Source: Nocardioides salarius
Lineage (GTDB): Bacteria; Actinomycetota; Actinomycetes; Propionibacteriales; Nocardioidaceae
Assembly: GCF_016907435.1 (NCBI RefSeq)
Contig: NZ_JAFBBZ010000001.1
Location: forward strand, 2,976,001 to 3,040,000
DNA length: 64,000 bases
Direction: 5' to 3'
The position numbers and the translations under genes were made by a program. The notes under the pieces were generated by a model, which did no database searches, was not told the origin of the DNA, and was given only the letters and a program-made list of their open reading frames with translations. Below are positions 9,191 to 17,764 of the stretch, piece after piece (position 1 is the stretch's first letter; every line of letters begins with the position of its first letter).

Positions 9191-9799
9191 ATGGCCCGTT
9201 ACACCGGCCCCATGACCCGGAAGTCCCGCCGTCTCGGCGTGGACCTCGTCGGCGGTGACGCTTCGTTCGAGCGTCGCCCCTACCCTCCCGGCGCGCACGG
9301 TCGTGCCCGCATCAAGGAGAGCGAGTACCGCTCGCAGCTGCAGGAGAAGCAGAAGGCCCGCTTCACCTACGGCGTGATGGAGAAGCAGTTCCTGAACTAC
9401 TACAAGGAGGCCTCGCGCCGCTCTGGCAAGACGGGTGACAACCTGCTCCAGATGCTCGAGTGCCGTCTCGACAACGTGGTCTACCGCGCCGGGTTCGCCC
9501 GCACGCGCCGCCACGCCCGCCAGCTGGTCTCGCACGGCCACTTCCTGGTCAACGGCAAGAAGGTCGACATCCCGTCGTTCCAGGTCACCGCGCACGACAT
9601 CATCGACGTGCGGGAGAAGTCGCTGGAGATGACCCCGTTCATCGTGGCGCGCGAGACCCACGGCGAGCGCGTCGTCCCGGCCTGGCTCGAGGCGCTGCCC
9701 GAGCGGATGCGGGTCCTGGTCCACCAGGTCCCCACCCGCGCGCAGATCGACCTGCCGGTCCAGGAGCAGCTCATCGTCGAGTTCTACTCGAAGAAGTAA
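9191..9799 (+). CDS. rpsD: 30S ribosomal protein S4 (zinc-free form)
   Basis: 202 residues. The N-terminal part (MARYTGPMTRKSRRLGVDL) has no CxxC knuckles, so this is the zinc-independent version. The S4 RNA-binding domain covers about residues 90-155 (ECRLDNVVYRAGFARTRRHA, then QLVSHGHFLVNGKKVDIPS). S4 nucleates small-subunit assembly, and in many bacteria represses the alpha operon. It is followed by GC hairpin repeats and then rpoA. Confidence 0.98.
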   Translation: MARYTGPMTRKSRRLGVDLVGGDASFERRPYPPGAHGRARIKESEYRSQLQEKQKARFTYGVMEKQFLNYYKEASRRSGKTGDNLLQMLECRLDNVVYRAGFARTRRHARQLVSHGHFLVNGKKVDIPSFQVTAHDIIDVREKSLEMTPFIVARETHGERVVPAWLEALPERMRVLVHQVPTRAQIDLPVQEQLIVEFYSKK

Positions 9800-9802
9800 A
9801 AC

Positions 9803-9856
9803 GCTCAGGGGCTCCGCCCCCGAGTGCCCCCGCTGGGGCTCCGCCCCAGACCCCCC
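9803..9856 (+). repeat. Two copies of a GC hairpin repeat between rpsD and rpoA
   Basis: Two consecutive units (9803-9831 and 9832-9856) are each built around GGGGCTCCGCCCC, a perfect GGGGC/GCCCC stem on a TCC loop. The spacing sequence is of the type GAGTGCCCCC. Four more copies follow rpoA. Together with their placement at gene ends this suggests transcript processing or attenuation, but function is not shown. Confidence 0.85.
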
Positions 9857-9954
9857 GCGGCCCAGGTCGCGGGGGTGGGGGACCGCTCCATCTTCCTTCC
9901 ACCTCGCAGTTCGGGCCCGTCAAATAGCGGTCGGACCCGGAAAGGAAAGAACCA

Positions 9955-10971
9955 GTGCTCATCGCACAGCGCCCCACCCTCTCGGAAGAGACCGTCGACG
10001 AGTTCCGCTCGCGCTTCGTCATCGAGCCCCTCGAGCCCGGCTTCGGCTACACGCTCGGCAACTCGCTGCGCCGCACGCTGCTCAGCTCGATCCCCGGCGC
10101 CTCGGTCACCAGCATCAAGATCGACAACGTCCTGCACGAGTTCTCGACCGTCGAGGGCGTCCGAGAGGACGTCACCGAGCTGATCTTGAACCTCAAGGGC
10201 CTCGTCGTCTCCTCCGAGCACGACGAGCCGGTCACCATGTACCTGCGCAAGTCCGGCGCCGGCGACGTCACCGCCGCCGACATCGCGCCCCCGGCCGGTG
10301 TCGAGGTGCACAACCCCGACCTCAAGATCGCCACGCTGTCCGACAAGGGCAAGCTGGAGATGGAGCTGGTCGTCGAGCGTGGCCGCGGCTACGTCTCGGC
10401 CGTGCTCAACAAGGGTGCCGACAACGAGATCGGCCGGATGCCCGTCGACTCGATCTACAGTCCCGTGCTGAAGGTGACCTACAAGGTCGAGGCCACCCGT
10501 GTCGAGCAGCGCACCGACTTCGACAAGCTCGTCATCGACGTCGAGACCAAGCCCTCGATCCGTCCCCGCGACGCGATCGCCTCGGCCGGCAAGACGCTGG
10601 TCGAGCTCTTCGGCCTGGCCCGTGAGCTCAACGTCGAGGCCGAGGGCATCGACATCGGTCCCTCGCCCGTCGACGAGCAGCTGGCCGCCGACCTCGCCCT
10701 CCCGGTCGAGGACCTGCAGCTGACCGTGCGCTCCTACAACTGCCTCAAGCGCGAGGGCATCCACACCGTGGGTGAGCTCATCGGCCGCTCGGAGCAGGAC
10801 CTGCTCGACATCCGCAACTTCGGTGCGAAGTCGATCGACGAGGTCAAGGCCAAGCTGGTCGAGATGGGCCTGTCCCTCAAGGACAGCGCGCCCGGCTTCG
10901 ACGCTGCTGCTGCCCTGGCTGCGTACGGCGACGACGACGACGACGCGTTCGTCGAGGACGAGCAGTACTGA
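9955..10971 (+). CDS. rpoA: DNA-directed RNA polymerase subunit alpha
   Basis: 338 residues from GTG 9955 with GGAAAGGAA upstream. The N-terminal dimerisation domain ([20 protein letters not shown], residues about 20-39) and the C-terminal domain that binds UP elements and activators (about residues 250-315, [20 protein letters not shown] and [16 protein letters not shown]) are complete. The protein ends in an acidic tail with [13 protein letters not shown]. Its gene is bracketed on both sides by GC hairpin repeats. Confidence 0.98.
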   Translation: MLIAQRPTLSEETVDEFRSRFVIEPLEPGFGYTLGNSLRRTLLSSIPGASVTSIKIDNVLHEFSTVEGVREDVTELILNLKGLVVSSEHDEPVTMYLRKSGAGDVTAADIAPPAGVEVHNPDLKIATLSDKGKLEMELVVERGRGYVSAVLNKGADNEIGRMPVDSIYSPVLKVTYKVEATRVEQRTDFDKLVIDVETKPSIRPRDAIASAGKTLVELFGLARELNVEAEGIDIGPSPVDEQLAADLALPVEDLQLTVRSYNCLKREGIHTVGELIGRSEQDLLDIRNFGAKSIDEVKAKLVEMGLSLKDSAPGFDAAAALAAYGDDDDDAFVEDEQY

Positions 10972-10972
10972 C

Positions 10973-11084
10973 GCTCAGGGGCTCCGCCCCCGAGTACCCC
11001 CGCTCAGGGGCTCCGCCCCCGAGTACCCCCGCTGGGGGCTCCGCCCCCGAGTACCCCCGCTGGGGGCTCCGCCCCCAGACCCCC
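10973..11084 (+). repeat. Four tandem GC hairpin repeats after rpoA
   Basis: Four units of 26-29 bases (10973-11001, 11002-11030, 11031-11058, 11059-11084) each contain the hairpin GGGGCTCCGCCCC. The units are followed by CGAGTACCCCC in the first three and CAGACCCCC in the last. The same unit appears twice before rpoA. No coding potential is seen. The array lies in the 210-base gap before rplQ. Confidence 0.88.
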
Positions 11085-11181
11085 GGTCCGTGAGGACCAG
11101 GACAACTAGAAACCGACCGACGACGGAGTCGTCGGTCGTCTACCCCGGTACCTCACACGGCCGGAGAGAAGAGAGAGAACG

Positions 11182-11745
11182 ATGCCCAAGCCCACCAAGG
11201 GTCCCCGCCTCGGCGGCAGCCCCTCCCACCAGCGCCTCATCCTGGCGAACCTGGCCACCCAGCTCTTCGAGCACGGCCGGATCACCACCACCGAGTCGCG
11301 GGCCCGCGCCCTGCGTCCGTGGGCCGAGAAGCTGATCACCAAGGCCAAGAAGGGCGACCTGCACAACCGTCGCGAGGTCCTCAAGACCATCCGCGACAAG
11401 GGCGTCGTGCACGTGCTCTTCACCGAGATCGCCCCGACCTTCTCGGAGCGCCCCGGCGGCTACACCCGCATCACCAAGATCGGTCCCCGCAAGGGCGACA
11501 ACGCGCCGATGGCCGTGATCGAGCTCGTCACCGAGGCCTACAGCCCCACGCCGAAGGCGGCCACCCCCGCCCCGGCCGCGCCGGCTGCCGAGGAGACCCC
11601 CGCCGAGGAGGCTCCTGCTGAGGAGACCACCACGGAGGAGACCGCCACCGACGAGGCCCCGACCGAGCTGGGCGAGGAGGCCTCCCCCGAGGAGTCCGTC
11701 GTCGCCGAGGCCGAGGTCACCGACGAGGGCGACGCCAAGGCCTGA
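11182..11745 (+). CDS. rplQ: 50S ribosomal protein L17 with long acidic tail
   Basis: 187 residues against about 120 in E. coli. The L17 core ([20 protein letters not shown] to about residue 118, with [20 protein letters not shown]) is complete. From residue about 120 the sequence turns into Pro/Ala/Glu/Thr-rich low complexity (repeats of the type [13 protein letters not shown]) lasting some 65 residues. Such tails occur in other Actinobacteria. L17 lies near the exit tunnel. A good terminator follows, ending the alpha operon. Confidence 0.97.
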   Translation: MPKPTKGPRLGGSPSHQRLILANLATQLFEHGRITTTESRARALRPWAEKLITKAKKGDLHNRREVLKTIRDKGVVHVLFTEIAPTFSERPGGYTRITKIGPRKGDNAPMAVIELVTEAYSPTPKAATPAPAAPAAEETPAEEAPAEETTTEETATDEAPTELGEEASPEESVVAEAEVTDEGDAKA

Positions 11746-11770
11746 GAGGCCCCAGCAGCACCGCTCCACG

Positions 11771-11806
11771 AGGGGAGGTCCACCGGTTCGCCGGGGGGCC
11801 TCCCCT
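11771..11806 (+). terminator. Terminator after rplQ
   Basis: AGGGGAGG (11771-11778) pairs with CCTCCCCT (11799-11806), with an inner CCGG-containing part, and is followed by TCGTCGT. It lies between the rplQ stop and the convergent minus-strand gene ending at 11834, so it may act in both directions. Confidence 0.7.
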
Positions 11807-11833
11807 TCGTCGTACCCGCTCCCGGCCCGGCGC

Positions 11834-12811
11834 CTAGACCTGCTCGCCGAGGACCGCGAGCAGGTCGGCGGCGTCCAGCCCCCGTACGCTCGCGGCCTCG
11901 CGGGCCAGCCGGTTGAGCGTGACCTGGACCAGCTCGTTGGCCGGGGTGGGCACCCCGTGCAGGCGGCCCAGCAGCACCACCTCGCCGTTGAGGTGGTCGA
12001 CCTCGACGTCCCCGGTGCGGCGCGCCAGGCTCTGCCAGGTCGACGAGCCCGCCTCGTCGCGGCGCACGAGCGGCCGCAGCAGGTCGCCGCGCCGGGCCAG
12101 GTCCTCCTGGCGGGAGACGACCGCGATCCCGGCAGCCCGCAGCACCCGCTCACCCTCCTCGCGCACCAGGGCGACGAGCCGGTCGGCGGCCGGGCCCTCC
12201 TGGCAGGCGGCGTCGACACCGTTGCCGAGGTTCATCAGCAGCTTGCGGTGCTTCCAGGCCATCGCGTCGACGCGCGGGACGCTCTCGAACCCCGCGAGGC
12301 GCAGGTCGGCGCTCAGCGCCTCGTCGACCGCGTCGACGCCACTGGGGTAGCTGCCGACGTCGAGCAGCCCGGGTGCTCCCAGGGAGTGCACGACGACCCG
12401 GCCGGGAGCCAGGTGGCTGGCCGGCATCATCACGGTCACCGCATGCACGTGGGCGAAGTGGCGCAGCGCGGCGCGCTCGTTGCTGACCCCGTTCTGCAGG
12501 CACACCACCGGGGTGCCGGGCGGCGCGTGGGCCGCGAGGTCGGCGAGCGCGGCAGCGGTCTGCTGGGACTTGACCGCCAGCAGCACCACCGTGTCGTCGT
12601 GCCAGTCGACCTCGGCCGGGCTGGCGACCGTGCAAAGCCGCACCAGGCGCTCGTCGTGCCCGACACCGAGCCGCAGCCCCTCGGCCTGCAGGCGGGCGAG
12701 GTGCTCGCCCCGGGCGACCGCGGTCACGTCGACTCCGGCCTCGTGGAGCAGTGCCGCGACGCCACCACCCACGGCGCCGACACCGACGACGACGTAGCGG
12801 TGCCTGCTCAC
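11834..12811 (-). CDS. Ketopantoate reductase family protein (PanE/ApbA-like)
   Basis: 325 residues from GTG 12811, which overlaps the stop of the upstream GntR gene by four bases. An N-terminal Rossmann fold has GVGAVGGGVAALLHEAG (residues about 8-24). A ketopantoate reductase C-terminal helical domain carries the conserved Lys-Asn segment (AWKHRKLLMNLGNGVDA). Genuine enzymes reduce 2-dehydropantoate to pantoate with NADPH in coenzyme A synthesis, but many paralogues act on other substrates. Co-transcription with a GntR regulator leaves the exact substrate open. Confidence 0.85.
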   Translation of the reverse strand: MSRHRYVVVGVGAVGGGVAALLHEAGVDVTAVARGEHLARLQAEGLRLGVGHDERLVRLCTVASPAEVDWHDDTVVLLAVKSQQTAAALADLAAHAPPGTPVVCLQNGVSNERAALRHFAHVHAVTVMMPASHLAPGRVVVHSLGAPGLLDVGSYPSGVDAVDEALSADLRLAGFESVPRVDAMAWKHRKLLMNLGNGVDAACQEGPAADRLVALVREEGERVLRAAGIAVVSRQEDLARRGDLLRPLVRRDEAGSSTWQSLARRTGDVEVDHLNGEVVLLGRLHGVPTPANELVQVTLNRLAREAASVRGLDAADLLAVLGEQV

Positions 12812-13167
12812 CGCGGCCACTCGCGCTCGACGAGGCGCACCGCGTCGGCCACGCCCAGGCCGAGGCGACGTACGGCGGTCACGTAGGCGGCGGCGGCCCG
12901 CTCGGCCTCGGGGGCGCCGGCCGGGGCGGCGGAGGCCACGAAGGTGCCGCGCCGGCCCTCGGTCACCACCACGCCGTCGGCCTCGAGCTCGCGGTAGGCG
13001 CGCGCCACCGTGCCGGTGGCGACCCCCAGCTGCTCGGCGAGCCCACGCACGGTCGGCAGCCGGGTGCCCGAGGGCAGGTCGCCCGAGGCGGCGCGGGTCG
13101 CGACCTGGCGACGCAGCTGCTCGAAGGGCGGCTCCTGCGAGCCCGGGTCGAGCGGCAGCACTGTCAT
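12808..13167 (-). CDS. GntR family transcriptional regulator (short, YtrA-like)
   Basis: 119 residues. The N-terminal winged helix-turn-helix has the GntR signature GTRLPTVRGLAEQLGVATGT followed by VARAYRELEADGVVVTEGRRGTF. The remaining 45 residues are a small helical tail and not a full effector domain, as in the YtrA subfamily. It is the first gene of a two-gene operon with the ketopantoate reductase-like gene and probably regulates it. Confidence 0.88.
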   Translation of the reverse strand: MTVLPLDPGSQEPPFEQLRRQVATRAASGDLPSGTRLPTVRGLAEQLGVATGTVARAYRELEADGVVVTEGRRGTFVASAAPAGAPEAERAAAAYVTAVRRLGLGVADAVRLVEREWPR

Positions 13168-13240
13168 GGCCGCACCCTACGACCCGGTGCGGGCACGGAC
13201 CGGGGTGCTCGCGCGGCTGGTCACGTGGTAGACCCGGGGC

Positions 13241-14140
13241 ATGGACGCGGACGTGATGGTGGTGGGCGAGGCCCTGGTCGACGTGGTGCACACCGCCGAC
13301 GGCGAGACGGGGGAGCACCCCGGCGGAAGCGCGGCCAACGTCGCGGTGGCGCTGGCCCGCCTCGGGCGCGGCGTGCGCTTCGCGACGTCGTACGCCGACG
13401 ACGCCCACGGCCGGCTGATCGGTGAGCACCTGAGCGCCGCGGGCGTCGAGCTGGCCCTCGACCCCCACGTGGTCGAGCGCACCTCGACCGCGGCAGCCAC
13501 CATCGGCGCCGACGGCGCGGCCAGCTACGAGTTCGACCTCGACTGGCGCCTCGGCGAGGTGCCCCTGTCGCCGGCCCCGGCCGCCGTGCACGTGTGCTCC
13601 CTCGGAGCGGTGGTCGAGCCGGGCGCGAGCGCGGTGCTCGAGCTGGTCGAGCAGCTGCGCGAGCGGGCCACCGTCACCTACGACGTCAACGTGCGCGCCG
13701 CCGTGACCGGCACCGGCTCCGAGGTGGTCGAGCGGGTCGAGCGGGTGGTCGCGCTGGCCGACCTGGTCAAGGTGAGCGACGAGGACCTCGCCGAGCTGTG
13801 GCCCACCCTGCCCGTGGAGCGGGCCGCGGCCCGGCTGCTCTCGATGGGTCCGGCCGCGGTGGTGCTGACGCGTGGCGCGGAGGGCGCCACCTGGATCGAC
13901 CACGACCGCGAGGTCGCCGTCGCACCCCGACGGGTCGAGGTGGCCGACACCATCGGTGCCGGCGACACCTTCGCCGCGGCGCTCGTCGACGGGCTGGCCG
14001 AGGAGGGCCTGCTCGGCGGCCGCCTGGCGGCGATGCCGGTCGAGGTGGTCGAGAGGCTGCTCGCCCACGCCGCCCACGCGGCCTCCGTCACGGTCTCGCG
14101 GCCCGGTGCCGACCCGCCGTACCGCTCCGAGCTCGGCTGA
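13241..14140 (+). CDS. PfkB family carbohydrate kinase
   Basis: 299 residues of the ribokinase fold. The first PfkB motif is GGSAANVAVALARLGRGVRFA (residues about 27-47, shown as GGSAANVAVALARLG). The second, with the catalytic Asp, is DTIGAGDTFAAALVDGL near residue 240. Enzymes of this family phosphorylate sugars such as fructose, ribose or 2-keto-3-deoxygluconate; the substrate cannot be assigned here. It lies 15 bases ahead of truA with the same polarity. Confidence 0.9.
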   Translation: MDADVMVVGEALVDVVHTADGETGEHPGGSAANVAVALARLGRGVRFATSYADDAHGRLIGEHLSAAGVELALDPHVVERTSTAAATIGADGAASYEFDLDWRLGEVPLSPAPAAVHVCSLGAVVEPGASAVLELVEQLRERATVTYDVNVRAAVTGTGSEVVERVERVVALADLVKVSDEDLAELWPTLPVERAAARLLSMGPAAVVLTRGAEGATWIDHDREVAVAPRRVEVADTIGAGDTFAAALVDGLAEEGLLGGRLAAMPVEVVERLLAHAAHAASVTVSRPGADPPYRSELG

Positions 14141-14155
14141 GGAGAGGATGGGCGG

Positions 14156-15046
14156 GTGCGCCTGCGGATCGACCTCGCCTACGACGGCACCGACTTCCGC
14201 GGCTGGGCCACCCAGCCCGGCCTGCGCACGGTCCAGCACCACGTGGAGAGCGCCCTGGCGGTCGCGCTGCGCATCGGTGTGCGTCACGACGACCCGCCGG
14301 GCAGCGCGCGGGTGCCGGTGGTCTGCGCCGGTCGCACCGACGCCGGGGTGCACGCCCGTGGCCAGGTGGTCCACGCCGACGTCGACGAGGAGCGGGTGCT
14401 GGCCTCGGCGGGCCGCTCGCCCGCACCGCCGCTCGAGGCGCTGGTGCGGCGCCTCAACGGCATCCTGCCGCCCGACGTCGTCGTACGCCGTGTCGTCCGG
14501 GCTCCCGACGGCTTCGACGCCCGGTTCTCCGCGACCTGGCGCCGCTACGTCTACCGGGTCGCCGACCGGCCCGAGACGCTCGACCCGCTGACCAGGCGCG
14601 AGGTGCTGGCCTGGCCGCGACCCCTCGACGTCGACCTGCTGCGCAGCGCCTCCACGCACCTGGTGGGCCACCACGACTTCGCGTCCTTCTGCAAGCGCCG
14701 GGAGGGCGCGACCACCGTGCGCACGCTGCTCGACCTCGACTGGCGGCGCGCCCCGGCCGGGGGTGTCGAGGCGACGGTGCGCGCCGACGCGTTCTGCCAC
14801 TCGATGGTGCGCGCCCTGGTGGGCTGCCTGCTCGTGGTGGGGGAGGGGCGCCGCCCGCCCGAGTGGCCCGCACAGCTGCTCCACGCGCGCGAGCGCCCGT
14901 CCCAGGCGGCGGTCGCCCCCGCCCACGGGCTGACCCTCGAGGAGGTCGCCTACCCCGACGACCACGAGCTCGCGCTGCGCGCCGACCAGACCCGTGCCCG
15001 TCGCGCCGAGCTGCCCCCGTCCGACACCTCCGAGGAGACCGCGTGA
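14156..15046 (+). CDS. truA: tRNA pseudouridine(38-40) synthase
   Basis: 296 residues from a GTG start. The catalytic Asp is in the motif CAGRTDAGVHARGQVVH (residues about 58-74). The protein also has RRYVYRV, the HHDFASFCK segment and a C-terminal FCHSMVRALVG block, all diagnostic of TruA. It modifies uridines 38-40 in the anticodon stem of many tRNAs. It lies downstream of the alpha operon, as in many Actinobacteria, but separated from rplQ by three unrelated genes. Its stop overlaps the next start (GTGA). Confidence 0.95.
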   Translation: MRLRIDLAYDGTDFRGWATQPGLRTVQHHVESALAVALRIGVRHDDPPGSARVPVVCAGRTDAGVHARGQVVHADVDEERVLASAGRSPAPPLEALVRRLNGILPPDVVVRRVVRAPDGFDARFSATWRRYVYRVADRPETLDPLTRREVLAWPRPLDVDLLRSASTHLVGHHDFASFCKRREGATTVRTLLDLDWRRAPAGGVEATVRADAFCHSMVRALVGCLLVVGEGRRPPEWPAQLLHARERPSQAAVAPAHGLTLEEVAYPDDHELALRADQTRARRAELPPSDTSEETA

Positions 15047-15648
15047 GCGACGAGCACTACTTCACCGCCGACCCCTCGGTGCCCTTCAAGCGGGTGCCGG
15101 TCACGGTGTCGGTGTGGGGCCACGACCTCGACCTGGTCACCGGCTCGGGCGTCTTCGCCCAGGGCCGCCTCGACATCGGCACCGCCGTGCTGTTCCGCGA
15201 GACGCCGCCGCCGAGCGGCGGCCGGCTGCTCGACCTGGGCTGCGGCTACGGCGTGATCGGGCTGGCGGCCGCGGTGGCGGCGCCCGAGGCGCAGGTGTGC
15301 GCCGTCGACGTCAACGAGCGCGCGCTGCTGCTGGCTCGCGACAACGCCCGCGCCCTGGGAGTGGCCGAGCGCTACCGCGCGCTGCTGCCCGACCAGGTGC
15401 CGGCGGACGCGACGTACGACGAGATCTGGTCGAACCCGCCGATCCGGATCGGCAAGCAGGCGCTCCACGAGCTGCTGCTGACCTGGCTGCCGCGGCTGGC
15501 ACCCGGTGGCCGGGCGGTGCTGGTGGTCGGCAAGAACCTCGGGGCCGACTCGCTGCAGCGCTGGCTCGGCGAGCAGGGCTGGCCCACGACGCGCCTGGCC
15601 AGCGCCAAGGGGTTCCGGGTGCTGGAGACCCGGCGCGCCGAGGACTGA
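15043..15648 (+). CDS. Class I SAM-dependent methyltransferase, RsmC-like
   Basis: 201 residues. The SAM-binding motif LLDLGCGYGVIGLAAA lies near residue 60, and SNPPIRIGKQALHE is the NPP catalytic motif of the RsmC/RlmG N2-guanine group. The protein corresponds to the C-terminal catalytic half of E. coli RsmC, which methylates G1207 of 16S rRNA. The start (GTG) overlaps the truA stop, which supports an RNA-modification pair. Confidence 0.87.
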   Translation: MSDEHYFTADPSVPFKRVPVTVSVWGHDLDLVTGSGVFAQGRLDIGTAVLFRETPPPSGGRLLDLGCGYGVIGLAAAVAAPEAQVCAVDVNERALLLARDNARALGVAERYRALLPDQVPADATYDEIWSNPPIRIGKQALHELLLTWLPRLAPGGRAVLVVGKNLGADSLQRWLGEQGWPTTRLASAKGFRVLETRRAED

Positions 15649-15665
15649 GCCCGCGCACGGCCGGG

Positions 15666-16358
15666 TCAGGGGGTGAGGCCGTGGGCGAACAGCTCGGCGG
15701 CGGCGGGGTCGGCGCTGGTGCGCCGGCGGTAGGCCAGCAGCACCAGCTCGCTCGCCGGGGCGTTCACCTCGACCACCGGGCGGCCCTCCCCGACGGCCAC
15801 GGGCTCGGCGTCGAGGTCGGTCGGGGTGAGCAGCAGGGTGCCCGGCAGCGGGTCGATGCGACCCATCCGCAGCTGACGGGGGTAGAAGAGCGTGACGACC
15901 TCGCGGACGGCGTCCCAGGCCAGCGCCGCCGGGACGTCCCACTCGTCGCTGCGGCCCTGCGAGTCGAGCAGGTCGAAGGTGTGCAGGTGGGTCTCGTGGG
16001 TCTGGCGCCGCGTCCACCACCCGGCGGTGCCGCGGCCACGCCCGAAGGTCCAGGTCTCCTGGTCGGGGTCGGTGCCCACCAGCACCCGCACCAGGTCGTC
16101 GGCGTGCGTGCGGAACCAGCCGGGCAGCTCGCCGAGGTCCGTGGGCGCCGGGGCGGGACGGGCCTCGGGATCGCCGGTGCGCACCACGTGGGCGGCCCAC
16201 TGGTAGACCCCGCCGACGTGCTCGACCAGGTCGGCGACGCACCAGTCGGGGCAGCCCGGCACCGGGGCGGCCGGGTCGGCCTCGTCGACCAGTGCGGCCA
16301 TCCGCTCGGTGGCGGTCTGCAGGAACCTGTTCCAGTCGTGGGGCACCGGGCCATCCAA
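15666..16358 (-). CDS. Maleylpyruvate isomerase family / mycothiol-type DinB protein
   Basis: 230 residues (MDGPVPHDWNRFLQTATERM...). The N-terminal four-helix DinB-like domain has PGCPDWCVADLVEHVGG (residues about 34-50), and the metal-binding His in RRQTHETHLHTFDL is in the middle. This is the pattern of the actinobacterial TIGR03083 family, which includes mycothiol-dependent maleylpyruvate isomerase. Specific substrate is unknown. It stands alone and is convergent with the methyltransferase gene. Confidence 0.82.
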   Translation of the reverse strand: MDGPVPHDWNRFLQTATERMAALVDEADPAAPVPGCPDWCVADLVEHVGGVYQWAAHVVRTGDPEARPAPAPTDLGELPGWFRTHADDLVRVLVGTDPDQETWTFGRGRGTAGWWTRRQTHETHLHTFDLLDSQGRSDEWDVPAALAWDAVREVVTLFYPRQLRMGRIDPLPGTLLLTPTDLDAEPVAVGEGRPVVEVNAPASELVLLAYRRRTSADPAAAELFAHGLTP

Positions 16359-16368
16359 GCACGACGAC

Positions 16369-16397
16369 GGCGCCCGGTCCGCGAGGGACCGGGCGCC
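16369..16397 (-). terminator. Terminator of the branched-chain amino acid transport operon
   Basis: A perfect 12-base stem, GGCGCCCGGTCC/GGACCGGGCGCC, encloses a GCGAG loop. It lies 36 bases beyond the stop of the binding-protein gene on the minus strand and just before the next minus-strand start. Confidence 0.75.
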
Positions 16398-16432
16398 GCC
16401 GTCAGTGGTGCTGCGCAGACGCTGGGCGTGGA

Positions 16433-17764
16433 TCAGCCGGCGTCGGGCACGCCGCCCTCGGGCGGGGCGTCGCCCGCCTGGTCGGAGGAGTCCTCCTCGA
16501 TCGGAGCGTCACCGATGTCGCTGACGAGCACCGGGGTGAGCTCCTCGGCCTTGCCGCCCTGGAGCTCCACGACGCGCATGCCGGAGATGCCCATGTGGCT
16601 GTCGGCGCTGAAGCGGAACGGCGCGAGCTGCGGGCCCTCGATGTCCTCGAAGGACTCGACGGCCTCCACGAGCCCGTCGCGGGTCAGGTCCTCGCCGGCC
16701 GCCTGCAGGGCCTGCACGAAGGCGTAGGCCTGCGACATGCCGTAGATGCGGTAGTTGGTCAGGTCGCCGCCCTCGCCCTCCTGGTCCCAGACCTCCTGCC
16801 ACAGCTGCACCCACGGGTCGTCGGTCGCGTCGACACCGGGGATGTACTCGGTGGTGAGCACGCCGTTGAGCGAGCTGTTGTCACCCTCGACGGCCCCCTC
16901 GGAGAACCGGTTGAGCAGCGAGCCGACCAGCTGGGGGTCGGAGCCGACGTTGGAGTAGAACCAGGTCGGCTCGTAGCCCAGGGCCAGCGACGTGAGCTGG
17001 GTCAGCGCGGTGTAGGAGGGGGTGTTGAAGGAGATGACGAGGTCGGCGCCGGCGGCCTGGAGACCCGCCACCTGGGGACCGACGTCGGTGTTGCCGGAGG
17101 TGTAGCGCTCGACGCCGACGATCTGCTTGTCGAGGTACTGGCGCACGCCCTTCTCGCCGTCCTCGCCGAAGTCGTCGTCCTGCAGGAAGAGCCCGACCTT
17201 GGCCTTGGGCATGTTCTCGGCGATGTACTGGCCGATGATCTTGCCCTCGATCTCGTAGTCGGGCTGCCAGCCGAAGGTGTAGGGCTTGGACTCGACGTCG
17301 TCGCCCCACTGCAGCGAGCCGGAGGAGACGAAGAGGTCGGGCACGCCCTCGGAGTTCAAGAAGTCGACGACCGCGCTGTGGGTGGGGGTGCCCAGACCGC
17401 CCACCATCGCGAAGATCTCGTCCTGCAGCACCAGCTCGTTGGTGACCTGGCTGGTGTTGGTCGGGTTGTAGCCGTCGTCCTTGACGATGTACTCGATCTG
17501 GCGACCGTTGACGCCGCCGGCCTCGTTGACGAAGTCGAAGTAGGCCTGGGCGCCGGTCGGGATCTCGCTGTAGCCGGGTGCGGCCACGCCGGTGAGGGGG
17601 AAGTGGGCACCCACGGTGACGGTGTCCTCGGTGACGCCGACGTCGGAGGCGCCACCTCCCTCGCCGCCGGTGTCACTCTCGCGGTCGCCTCCGGCGCCGC
17701 AGCCCGCCAGGACCATGGTGGCCGTGAGCAGGCCGGCCACAGGGGCCAGCAGTCGTGCCTTCAT
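16433..17764 (-). CDS. Branched-chain amino acid type ABC transporter substrate-binding lipoprotein
   Basis: 443 residues from ATG 17764. The signal peptide ends in a lipobox, TMVLAGCGAG, so Cys about 20 is the lipidated residue and the protein is anchored outside the membrane. The mature part is a periplasmic-binding type 1 (Leu/Ile/Val) domain with TVGAHFPLTG, YFDFVNEAGGVNGRQIE and FLQDDDFGEDG. The gene is last in a five-gene liv operon and its start overlaps the livM stop (ATGA). The true ligand could be amino acids, amides, urea or aromatic compounds. Confidence 0.93.
   Translation of the reverse strand: MKARLLAPVAGLLTATMVLAGCGAGGDRESDTGGEGGGASDVGVTEDTVTVGAHFPLTGVAAPGYSEIPTGAQAYFDFVNEAGGVNGRQIEYIVKDDGYNPTNTSQVTNELVLQDEIFAMVGGLGTPTHSAVVDFLNSEGVPDLFVSSGSLQWGDDVESKPYTFGWQPDYEIEGKIIGQYIAENMPKAKVGLFLQDDDFGEDGEKGVRQYLDKQIVGVERYTSGNTDVGPQVAGLQAAGADLVISFNTPSYTALTQLTSLALGYEPTWFYSNVGSDPQLVGSLLNRFSEGAVEGDNSSLNGVLTTEYIPGVDATDDPWVQLWQEVWDQEGEGGDLTNYRIYGMSQAYAFVQALQAAGEDLTRDGLVEAVESFEDIEGPQLAPFRFSADSHMGISGMRVVELQGGKAEELTPVLVSDIGDAPIEEDSSDQAGDAPPEGGVPDAG

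Noticed and set aside
11834..14965. 1043-codon minus-strand frame joining the ketopantoate reductase-like gene to sequence opposite PfkB and truA
   Set aside because: Only the last 325 codons match a family; the rest is antisense of pfkB-like and truA genes. The GTG at 12811 is a sound start.
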